A stretch of DNA of 64,000 nt from Sphingopyxis alaskensis RB2256 (lineage in GTDB: Bacteria; Pseudomonadota; Alphaproteobacteria; Sphingomonadales; Sphingomonadaceae). Numbering within the stretch: the stretch's first letter is position 1; each line of letters starts with the position of its first letter. The notes under the pieces are model-generated. The model was not told the DNA's origin. It saw only the letters and a list, made by a program, of their open reading frames with translations, and made no database searches. This document shows, in pieces, positions 57,270 through 64,000 of the stretch. Position numbers and translations under genes: made by a program. The DNA lies in contig NC_008048.1 of assembly GCF_000013985.1 (NCBI RefSeq), positions 2,542,001-2,606,000 of the forward strand. Direction: 5' to 3'.

Positions 57270-58237
57270 TCCGCATGGCCCGCCCCCGCCCCGCGCCGTT
57301 CCTGGTTGTCCTCCTCTTCTCGACTGCGATTGCATCAACCGCCTCGGCGCAAGAGCCATCTTCCACGGCGCCGGACGCCTTCCAGGCGGGGCAGGTGCCT
57401 CCACCGGAGGAGCACATCCATCCCGCGTCTCAAACCCAGGACCATGCGGGAATGGACATGCCTGGCATGGATGTGCCGAGCACCGGTATGAAGATGGACA
57501 TGGGCCGCATGCAGGGCGGCAAGGCCCCGCCGGACGCGCGCGATTCAAATGACTATTCGGACGGCTACCGCAATTCGACACTGCCCGGCTATGAGATGGC
57601 CGACAAGCTCTCGATTCCGAAGGTCCTCGTCGACGAGCTCGAGTTCGTCAGCGGCAATGAGGGCCAGGGGGTGGGCTGGACGGTGCTCGTCACGAAGGGG
57701 CAGGACAATGACAAACTATGGCTGCGCAGCCAGGGCCTGAAAAACTCGCGCGATCGTCTTGATGCTGAAAGCAGCGTCGAGGCGCTCTGGTGGCACGGCA
57801 AGAGTCCGTTCTGGGGCACGGTGCTGGGAGTTCGCCAGGATCTCGGCAAGGGAGCGACGACATGGCTTGCCGCAGGCGTCGAGGGATTGGCGCCCTATTG
57901 GTTCGACGTGCAGTTGACCGCCTATGTGGGCGACGATGGCCGCATCGCGGGGCGCGCCAAGGCCGGCTACGAGGTTCTGTTCACCAATCGGCTGATCTTG
58001 ACCTCCCAGGTCGAGACCAACCTCTATTCCAAGCGCTCGGTCGACCGCGAGCTTGGTGGCGGGTTCAGCAATGTCGAGCTGAGCGGCCGACTACGCTACG
58101 AGTTGTCGCGCAAGTTCGCACCTTATGTCGGCTTTGTCTGGGAACGCGCGCTCGATGGCACCGCCGCCTTCCGGCGCGCGGACCGCGAACTGACAACCGA
58201 GCGTCGCGTGGTCGTCGGCCTCAGATTGTGGTGGTGA
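57266..58237 (+). CDS. copB: Copper resistance outer-membrane protein CopB (second copy)
   Basis: It is 323 residues: a signal peptide ending SAQ, a Met/His segment (HAGMDMPGMDVPSTGMKMDMGRMQGG), then the CopB barrel domain (LEFVSGNEGQGVGWTVLV to VVVGLRLWW). It is shorter than the first CopB because it lacks the Pro-rich and CPPEH stretches. The start overlaps the oxidase stop; the frame upstream is inside that gene. Confidence 0.92.
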   Translation: MIRMARPRPAPFLVVLLFSTAIASTASAQEPSSTAPDAFQAGQVPPPEEHIHPASQTQDHAGMDMPGMDVPSTGMKMDMGRMQGGKAPPDARDSNDYSDGYRNSTLPGYEMADKLSIPKVLVDELEFVSGNEGQGVGWTVLVTKGQDNDKLWLRSQGLKNSRDRLDAESSVEALWWHGKSPFWGTVLGVRQDLGKGATTWLAAGVEGLAPYWFDVQLTAYVGDDGRIAGRAKAGYEVLFTNRLILTSQVETNLYSKRSVDRELGGGFSNVELSGRLRYELSRKFAPYVGFVWERALDGTAAFRRADRELTTERRVVVGLRLWW

Positions 58238-58850
58238 TCCCTGGACCCGAGACGGTAGCGAACGCGCAACGGTACGATGGTGCGACCGGACGGCCATATC
58301 AGGCGGCCGGTCATCACCACCCAGGCGACGGTGCATGATGGACAATTGCATGCTTGAACGTGCGATCTTCATCCATTGAGTGCCGGATCGGAAATCTTGG
58401 ACTGACCTCGCGTCACGGCCTGCTTGCACTGGCTATCGATCCGTAAGGCCTGCGCCATTGGCATGCGAACTCCAAGGATCGGCTTCTGCGACGCTTGCTC
58501 GCAATGGCTATCGGTCTCGTGTGTTGGCTGACTCGCAGCATCGGTGCTCGCGGGACGGTTAGCCGCGGCCATATCGACGTCGAGTATCGGTCACGCCAGC
58601 CTGGAGCAGCGGCCCGCAAGCAATGGTCTCGAGTGGCGCGGCGGCGAACGATGATCGATCCCGACAAGGCGGCATTACTCCGGAACTCCCACGCCGGTGC
58701 AGCGCTCAGGCTGGATCGCGCGAGAAATTTCGAGGGGTATCGCGCCGAGCTGCGTATTTGACTTAGTGCCCGTTCCGATTGGGGGATTCCGACGGCCATG
58801 AAACCATTGCCCTGTCGCCTACGCGCCCGGCCTGGACGGCTGGGGATGAC
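58238..58850. other. Mostly gene-free stretch before the sensor kinase
   Basis: No supported gene was found. Imperfect repeats (CTTGC...TGGCTATCG, near 58428 and 58496) occur. The ECF-like site CGAGGGG-N14-GCGTAT at 58731-58757 lies near the right end. A TTG at 58779 could extend the kinase by 24 residues. Confidence 0.4.
58731..58757 (+). promoter_or_regulatory. Candidate ECF promoter of the fixLJ-like operon
   Basis: It reads CGAGGGG, 14 bases, GCGTAT. It differs from the copA and sigma-operon promoters in only one base. The -10 ends 93 bases before the kinase ATG at 58851, or 21 bases before the alternative TTG. Confidence 0.5.
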
Positions 58851-60395
58851 ATGATCCCCGAAGACAATTCGGTAGCGTGGCGCGACGACGTCCGCGAAAT
58901 CGAGGCGCTATCGGAGCTCATGCTTCGCGAGGCCAGCGGCTATGTCGTCGTCTTGCTCGATCCCGCCGGCACCATCCGCGCGATCAATGGCGAGACCGAG
59001 AGGAAGGGACTTTGGTCGAGCGCCGATCTGTGCGGCCGCTCGCACGAGATTTTCTATCCGCCCGATGAAATGGCGAACGGCCGGCCTGAAGCCGATCTGG
59101 CGGCGGCCCTCGCGCAGGGTTCCCTCGAGCGTGAGGCTTGGCGCGTGTGCCGTGATGGAACCGAATATCTCGCCAGGCTGACGATCAATGCCCTGAAAGA
59201 TCAAGCGGGTGTGATTCGCGGTTTCGGCAGCATCGTGCGCGACATCACCGAGGATGCGGCAATGCGCGGCTCGATCGAAGCCCGCGAGCGACATCTGCAG
59301 TCGATTCTCGCGACCGTTCCCGATGCCATGATCGTCATCGACGAGCGGGGGCGCATAACCTCGTTCAGCGCTGCGGCCGAGCGATTGTTCGGTTATGGCG
59401 AGAGCGAATTGCTTGGCCGCAATGTGTCCTGCCTCATGCCGCGGGCGGACAGTATCAGGCATGACGAATATATCGGCCATTATCTCGAAACGGGAGAGCG
59501 CCGAATCATCGGGATCGGCCGCATCGTGGTCGGGCAGCGCCGGGACGGTTCGACTTTTCCAATGGAATTGTCGGTCGGCGAGGCGGGGGGGCCGGAAGGG
59601 CGCATCTTCACCGGCTTCATTCGGGACCTGACGGAAAAGGAACATGATGAGCTGAGGCTCAAGGAATTGCAGGCCGAGCTTGTGCATGTCTCGCGGCTGA
59701 GCGCGATGGGAACGATGGCCTCGACCTTGGCCCATGAGCTTAACCAGCCGCTGACTGCCATTGCCAACTATCTGGAGACGACGCGGGATCTTGTTGACGG
59801 GGAAGGGGATATACCGCGGGATATCCTGCACGAAGCGCTGACGGAGGCCGCCAATGAGACCCTCAGGGCAGGCTATATTGTTCGCCGCCTCAGGGATTTC
59901 GTAGCTCGGGGCGAGGTGGAAAAGACCGTAGAGGATTTGCCGCGCCTGATCGACGAGGCAGGCAAGCTGGCGCTTATCGGTGCCCGGGAACGCGGGGTCC
60001 GCAGCTTTTTCACCTTCGACCCGGCCGCGACACCTACGCTCGTGGACCGCGTCCAGATCCAGCAGGTTCTGGTCAACATCATGCGCAATGCCATTGAAGC
60101 GATGGCGGACTCCGAAGTGCGGGAACTGCGCGTTTCCACCAGGCTGCGGGCCGACGAGATGATCGAGATTGCGGTAGAGGACAGCGGTCCCGGCATTGCG
60201 GAGGACGTGATACCGCGGTTGTTCCAGGCTTTTGTCAGCAGCAAATCGGACGGCATGGGGCTCGGCCTGTCGATCTGTCGGACGATCGTTGAGGCTCATG
60301 GCGGACGGATCTGGGTCGAGGACGGTCCAGGCGGTGGAGCCGTGTTCCGATTCACCTTGGTTCACGCAAAGCTGGAGGAAGAACATGCAGGATAA
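58851..60395 (+). CDS. fixL: FixL-like PAS sensor histidine kinase with probable haem PAS
   Basis: It is 514 residues with two PAS domains (about 10-130 and 145-265), a HisKA domain with MASTLAHELNQPLTAIANYLE and an HATPase with NIMRNAIEAM, DSGPGI and GMGLGLSIC. The second PAS follows FixL closely: RHDEYIGHYLETGERRIIG keeps the proximal haem His of FixL (EHDGYL in Rhizobium), and GQRRDGSTFPMEL keeps the Arg region that senses ligand. It is soluble, with no membrane segment. It probably senses O2 or NO and phosphorylates the FixJ-like protein it overlaps. The ATG at 58851 was preferred to a TTG at 58779. Confidence 0.9.
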   Translation: MIPEDNSVAWRDDVREIEALSELMLREASGYVVVLLDPAGTIRAINGETERKGLWSSADLCGRSHEIFYPPDEMANGRPEADLAAALAQGSLEREAWRVCRDGTEYLARLTINALKDQAGVIRGFGSIVRDITEDAAMRGSIEARERHLQSILATVPDAMIVIDERGRITSFSAAAERLFGYGESELLGRNVSCLMPRADSIRHDEYIGHYLETGERRIIGIGRIVVGQRRDGSTFPMELSVGEAGGPEGRIFTGFIRDLTEKEHDELRLKELQAELVHVSRLSAMGTMASTLAHELNQPLTAIANYLETTRDLVDGEGDIPRDILHEALTEAANETLRAGYIVRRLRDFVARGEVEKTVEDLPRLIDEAGKLALIGARERGVRSFFTFDPAATPTLVDRVQIQQVLVNIMRNAIEAMADSEVRELRVSTRLRADEMIEIAVEDSGPGIAEDVIPRLFQAFVSSKSDGMGLGLSICRTIVEAHGGRIWVEDGPGGGAVFRFTLVHAKLEEEHAG

Positions 60396-61017
60396 GCGCC
60401 TCATTCATCTGGTCGATGACGAAGAGGCCATCCGGAAGTCAGCCGGATTCATGCTGCGGACGGTGGGGTTCGAGGTACGGACCTATGCGAGCGGCGTGGA
60501 ATTTCTGAAGCTGGCACGCACGGCCGAGACTGGATGTGTGCTTCTCGACGTTCGCATGCCTGAGTTAGATGGGCTTCAGGTCCAGTCGGAAATGGCGCAG
60601 CGCGGCATCAATATGCCGGTCGTCGTCCTGACCGGTCATGGCGACGTCACTCTCGCGGTGCAGGCGATGAAGGCGGGCGCAGTGGATTTTATCGAGAAAC
60701 CCTTCGAGAAGGCATCGCTGCTTGAGGCTATCGACCGCGGATTCGCGCGTATCGACCGGGTCGATGTCCGAGCGACGGAAGAAGCCGAAGCGCAGGTCCG
60801 GATCGGCGTCTTGACGCCCCGCGAGAAGGAGGTTCTCGATGGGCTCGCGCGAGGCTATCCCAACAAGACCATCGCCTATGATCTAGGCGTTTCTTCGCGA
60901 ACCGTCGAAGTCCACCGGGCAAGCCTGATGAGCAAGTTGGCTGTCCGCAGTCTTTCCGATGCGCTCCGGATTGCATTTGCTGCGGGCCTTGGTCGCAGCG
61001 AAGCCAAACTGGGATGA
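60385..61017 (+). CDS. fixJ: FixJ-like response regulator
   Basis: It is 210 residues: receiver domain with the acceptor Asp in CVLLDVRMPELDG, Thr (VVLTGHGD) and Lys (FIEKPFE), then a LuxR-type helix-turn-helix (LTPREKEVLDGLARGYPNKTIAYDLGVSSRTVEVHRA). GGAGGAAG precedes the ATG, which lies inside the end of the kinase gene, so the pair is translationally coupled. Confidence 0.93.
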   Translation: MQDKRLIHLVDDEEAIRKSAGFMLRTVGFEVRTYASGVEFLKLARTAETGCVLLDVRMPELDGLQVQSEMAQRGINMPVVVLTGHGDVTLAVQAMKAGAVDFIEKPFEKASLLEAIDRGFARIDRVDVRATEEAEAQVRIGVLTPREKEVLDGLARGYPNKTIAYDLGVSSRTVEVHRASLMSKLAVRSLSDALRIAFAAGLGRSEAKLG

Positions 61018-61091
61018 TTACGTAGCGACTGAGATACGCGGTTCTGGAATGCTGCACTCACGGAGAATCGATTTTCGGATGCTCGCCACTC

Positions 61092-61490
61092 ATGTCTGTG
61101 CACATCGGGCAATCGTCCCGTCACCCCTTCACGATATTGGTCTCGGACGACGACCCGGGCGTTCGCCGTTCGACGCAATTGATGCTGCGGGCCCAGGGAT
61201 TTCGGGTCCGGGCCTATACTAGCGGCAGCGCGCTATTGGCCGACCCGCGATCACTTCATGCCGATTGCCTTGTCGTCGACTTTCGCATGCCGGACATCGA
61301 CGGCCTGTCACTCCTGAGACGCTTACGCTCGAAGGGCTGGTGCGGTTGCGCGATCATGATCTCGGCCTATCATGACGACGCGCTGGAACGCGAAGCGAGG
61401 CGCGTTGGATTCGAGCATGTCATTGCAAAGCCGCTGATCGCGCGCGCACTGCTCGAGGCGATCGCTTGCTCCGCAAGGGATCATGGCTGA
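61092..61490 (+). CDS. Single-domain response regulator (receiver only)
   Basis: It is 132 residues, a receiver with DDD (residues ~18-20), the acceptor Asp in CLVVDFRMPDIDG, a Ser in place of Thr (MISAYHDD) and Lys in IAKPL. There is no output domain. It follows fixJ by 74 bases in the same direction and could be a phosphate sink or connector for the kinase. Confidence 0.85.
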   Translation: MSVHIGQSSRHPFTILVSDDDPGVRRSTQLMLRAQGFRVRAYTSGSALLADPRSLHADCLVVDFRMPDIDGLSLLRRLRSKGWCGCAIMISAYHDDALEREARRVGFEHVIAKPLIARALLEAIACSARDHG

Positions 61491-62707
61491 CTGGACCGAT
61501 CGCTCGTCCGTTCCCCCTCTTGCCACAGCAAAGGCAGGCTGAGAGCGACGATCAATGCCGCCGCCGCCAGGGTGAACGTGATCACCCACTGCTGCCCCAC
61601 TCCCGCGAGCGCAAGCCCGATCGGCGCCGCCGCCTGTCCAATACTCGCCGCCGCATGCTGGAGCCCGAGCCGAGCACCCGAAACCCGGGAGCTGCGGTTG
61701 CTGATCCAGAAGCTGGTCACGAGGCGAAGGCTGGCCGCGCTCCAGCCGAGAAGGAAAGCGATCCCCGCGAGACCGAGGATCGACCGCGGATTTTGCGAAG
61801 CCAACAGTCCGATTGCCAGAACGAGCAGCATAAGACGCGTGAGATCGACCGGCCGGCGGACAAGCCAACCCAAACGGGCCTGCGCGATTTGTGCCGCGAG
61901 CATGCCGACGCCGCAAAGGCTCAGCATGAAGGCGATGGCTTCGCGGTCGAGCGGAAGGCCTTGGCCGGTCACCAGCAGACCGATGTGAAGGGCCGCCAGG
62001 GCAGCGCCGGCGATAATGGTGATGACGAGGAGTGTCGCAGTCTTCCGGTTGTTGTCGCGGTTGCTGCGGCGCGGGATGGCATGCGAACGAGACCGTTTGG
62101 GAAGCTGAGAGGGCGACAGCAGGCAACCGGCGAGCAAGAGTGCCAGGGCGAGAGGGAACAGCGGGGCCGACGGCAGCAGCGGAAAAGACAATTGTGTGAG
62201 CAGGGGGCCGGCCAGGTCGCCAAGAAAGACAAAGCTGGTCAGCCATGTGAAGAGACGGGCCCGACCCACCCGGCTCTCGGCCCGGAAGCCCGCAGCAAGG
62301 AGCGAGAGAGGAATGATGGCCCCCGACGCCATGCCCGACAGGATGCGCAGAAGATATAAGGTGGCGAGATCGGTACTGCCGAACGCCAGTGTCGTTGCCG
62401 CGAGGACCAGAAGCGCGATCCGAAGAAGCACCCGATAGTCCATGCGATCGGCCAACCACCCCCAAATGGGCGCAAGGCCGAGAGCGGCAAGAGGAAAGGA
62501 AGCCGAAAGGCTCACTATATGGAAATCGTGGGTTGCGGCAACGGGGATCACCGCGCCGCCCTCGATCAAGGACGGCAGAAAAGCGATGGCGGCCGTTTGC
62601 GTGGCCGACGTCGCGGCAACGGCAATCAGGAGGAGCAAGAATCCGAAGCTTGATCCGCCAAAAACTGCGGAGTTCCGGCTGGCTGCCGCAGGACCGAAAA
62701 TCTTCAC
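61481..62707 (-). CDS. MFS transporter
   Basis: It is 408 residues with twelve hydrophobic segments and the loop 2-3 motif GWLADRMDYRVLLRIALL near residue 83, followed in the second half by a weaker copy. It belongs to the major facilitator superfamily, drug-efflux-like, substrate unknown. Its 3' end overlaps the receiver gene by ten bases on the opposite strand. No metal-binding features are seen. Confidence 0.85.
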   Translation of the reverse strand: MKIFGPAAASRNSAVFGGSSFGFLLLLIAVAATSATQTAAIAFLPSLIEGGAVIPVAATHDFHIVSLSASFPLAALGLAPIWGWLADRMDYRVLLRIALLVLAATTLAFGSTDLATLYLLRILSGMASGAIIPLSLLAAGFRAESRVGRARLFTWLTSFVFLGDLAGPLLTQLSFPLLPSAPLFPLALALLLAGCLLSPSQLPKRSRSHAIPRRSNRDNNRKTATLLVITIIAGAALAALHIGLLVTGQGLPLDREAIAFMLSLCGVGMLAAQIAQARLGWLVRRPVDLTRLMLLVLAIGLLASQNPRSILGLAGIAFLLGWSAASLRLVTSFWISNRSSRVSGARLGLQHAAASIGQAAAPIGLALAGVGQQWVITFTLAAAALIVALSLPLLWQEGERTSDRSSQP

Positions 62708-62732
62708 GGGAACATTTGAGCTTTTCAGACAA

Positions 62733-62762
62733 AAAGCCCGCTGCCACGGGGGCAGCGGGCTT
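62733..62762 (-). terminator. Rho-independent terminator
   Basis: A perfect 12-base stem (AAGCCCGCTGCC at 62734-62745 with GGCAGCGGGCTT at 62751-62762, loop of five) is followed on the minus strand by a T-run. It lies 25 bases after the stop of the minus-strand gene at 62787 and should end that transcript. Confidence 0.88.
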
Positions 62763-62786
62763 CCGGGGGGATGGACCGACCGATGC

Positions 62787-63125
62787 TCACATATGCTCGT
62801 GCTTCATCGGCATGTCTTTCGGTTTGTCCGCAGGCTTGGACGTCCCCATGCCGCCCATGGCAGGCATGGGCTTGTCGTTGCCGCCGCATCCACCGCCGGA
62901 CTGATCCTGCATCTTTTCCATGCCCTCGCGGTGATCTTTCATCATCTTGTCGTGCATCTGCTGTCCGCCGTGGTCCATGCCGTGGCGATGCTCGTCGCCG
63001 GGCTTCTGGGCCGGCGCGGTGGCGGCCGGCTTCTTCGGCGGCCCTTTGCTCTCGTCGGCGAGGACCGGCATCTGGGTCAGGGCGAGGAGGCCAAGGACCG
63101 TCAGAACAGGGGAAATCTTGCGCAT
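62787..63125 (-). CDS. Small secreted His/Met-rich protein
   Basis: It is 112 residues with a signal peptide ending VLA, a Lys/Pro stretch, then HRHGMDHGGQQMHDKMMKDH, GGGCGG, PMPAMGGMG and the end PMKHEHM. The spacing of His and Met suggests copper or silver binding in the periplasm. GGAG precedes the ATG at 63125. A terminator follows. The family is not recognised. Confidence 0.75.
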   Translation of the reverse strand: MRKISPVLTVLGLLALTQMPVLADESKGPPKKPAATAPAQKPGDEHRHGMDHGGQQMHDKMMKDHREGMEKMQDQSGGGCGGNDKPMPAMGGMGTSKPADKPKDMPMKHEHM

Positions 63126-63277
63126 GATGTGTCTCCATTCGAAATCTTTGCTTTGTATCGACACCAAGTCGGATCGGCGCCGCTGTGCTCGATATGCTGC
63201 ACCGAACGTCCGGATCGAAATACGTGAAGCCCACATGTTGATCTCTCGCCCGAAGAAAATCGGAACGCCACGTGCTG

Positions 63278-63718
63278 CTATGAAGACATGACCATCATGC
63301 CGCACCCCTCGGCACAGCGGCGGCATAAGTTCGCGCAGCGCAACAGCTGTGCGTCACCCGTGAATGCAGCGCAGTTTTCCGCGCACAATCGGCAGATCTG
63401 CTCGCAGGTCTGGCAAAGGATCCCATGAGCCGGAGAATTGCGAAGCAGCGATTGAGCGGTCGTGAGGCAAATCCCGGCGCAATCGGCGAGAATAGCCATG
63501 ATCCCCGGAGCGGCCTTGTCGCCGCCCTCTTCTAGGCAATGGCGCGCGGCTTCGATGCAGCTTCGATGCGTTTCCAGGCACAACGCCGCGCAATCGGCAA
63601 GCGGCATTGCATGGGAGTCGGGCATTCCCCCGCCGGGCGGTGGATCTTCGGCGCGCGCGGCGCCGACGAGCATTGTCAGGGCAAGCCCGGTCCCCAGGAT
63701 CGATCGCCTCTCAAGCAT
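63278..63718 (-). CDS. csp1: Csp1-like four-helix-bundle copper-storage protein
   Basis: It is 146 residues with a Tat signal (ERRSILGTGLALTMLVGAARA). The mature protein has about 15 Cys in helical repeats (DCAALCLETHRSCIEAARHC; ADCAGICL; CQTCEQICRLCAENC; CANLCRRCAEGC), which is the DUF326/Csp pattern. In Methylosinus Csp1 such Cys fill the core of a four-helix bundle and store many Cu(I) ions. The ATG at 63718 follows GGGAG and puts the twin Arg at the right place. Confidence 0.9.
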   Translation of the reverse strand: MLERRSILGTGLALTMLVGAARAEDPPPGGGMPDSHAMPLADCAALCLETHRSCIEAARHCLEEGGDKAAPGIMAILADCAGICLTTAQSLLRNSPAHGILCQTCEQICRLCAENCAAFTGDAQLLRCANLCRRCAEGCGMMVMSS

Positions 63719-63805
63719 GAAAATTCTCCCATTGAATCGAGCCATGCGGCCGAAGCCGCCATCCTCTCGGAAAGATGCGCCTGAGCGTGTCGGATGGCAT
63801 GGTGG

Positions 63806-64000
63806 TCACCGGTCCGTCGCCGCGTCGAGGCGGGCGCGCTCCATGCGCGTATTCTCCCAAGGCCAATGACCATTGATCTCGACGCCCAGCGAAATGCTCA
63901 GGAAGGTACGAACAAACACGAGGCCCGCGAGCACGACGAGGTCGTTAAGCGTAGGGTTGATCACCAGTGATTTCACGATGTCGCCCGCTACGAGAAACTC
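63806..64000 (-). CDS. C-terminal part of DUF1622 membrane protein (partial)
   Basis: The frame runs off the right edge. Visible are 64 residues: EFLVAGDIVKSLVINPTLNDL, a membrane helix LVVLAGLVFVRTFLSISLGVEI, then NGHWPWE and a charged tail. This is the conserved end of DUF1622 proteins, small inner-membrane proteins of unknown role. The stop is at 63806-63808, about 90 bases upstream of the Csp1-like gene. Confidence 0.75.
   Translation of the reverse strand, partial: EFLVAGDIVKSLVINPTLNDLVVLAGLVFVRTFLSISLGVEINGHWPWENTRMERARLDAATDR

Noticed and set aside
61033..61053. Minus-strand TGAGTGC-N14-GCGTAT
   Set aside because: Resembles the ECF motif but lacks AGGG and points antisense into the fixJ-like gene.

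Overview
The window looks like chromosome or a large plasmid of a sphingomonad (Alphaproteobacteria, Sphingomonadales; Sphingopyxis- or Sphingomonas-like). The DNA is GC-rich and carries three large TonB-dependent receptors, FixLJ-type sensing, alphaproteobacterial tRNA-Gly and IS3-family sequence, and sphingomonad-style copper genes. The assignment is by general resemblance; there is no rRNA to confirm it.

Layout. (1) 1-14.5 kb, nutrient uptake: the end of an outer-membrane porin, a HutC-type GntR regulator, a TonB receptor with two PepSY membrane proteins, and an amino-acid ABC transporter (binding protein, one fused double permease, ATPase) co-transcribed with a cystathionine beta-lyase, then a LysR regulator and a second TonB receptor. 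(2) 14.6-27.5 kb, copper island: a minus-strand operon copA-copB-DUF305-DUF411-lipoprotein, a CnrYXH-like ECF sigma/anti-sigma/metal-sensor operon, and a plus-strand run copC, copD, AraC regulator, methyltransferase, copper P-type ATPase, DUF4440 protein and cytochrome c. (3) 27.6-31.4 kb, visibly lower GC: an HhH/nuclease-like protein of unknown role and a third TonB receptor. (4) 32-48 kb, metal efflux: a CueR-like MerR with a glutaredoxin-MauE fusion, a cusCBAF operon preceded by two small Cys/Met-rich secreted proteins, a second MerR with a short CDF-like transporter, and czcCBA. (5) 48-50 kb, a scar: the 3' end of a tRNA-Gly gene abutting a 5'-truncated IS3-family element. (6) 50-64 kb: a second copper ATPase, aldehyde and alcohol dehydrogenases, a second copAB pair, a FixLJ-type system with a probable haem PAS domain, a lone receiver protein, an MFS transporter, a His/Met-rich secreted protein, a Csp1-like copper-storage protein and the end of a DUF1622 gene.

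Main observation. Seven sites share the pattern AGGG-N15-GCGTAT (four of them TGAGGG[G/C]-N14-GCGTAT), all upstream of and oriented towards a gene: the TonB/PepSY operon, copAB, the ECF operon itself, copCD, the first copper ATPase, the cytochrome c and fixLJ. An eighth near-match precedes the third TonB receptor. This looks like the promoter of the local CnrH-like ECF sigma factor and ties distant genes into one metal-stress regulon. Its sensor keeps all five metal ligands of the Ni/Co sensor CnrX although most neighbouring genes are copper genes. The cdf and czc units, and the glutaredoxin-MauE gene, instead have MerR-type operators with 19-20 bp spacers.
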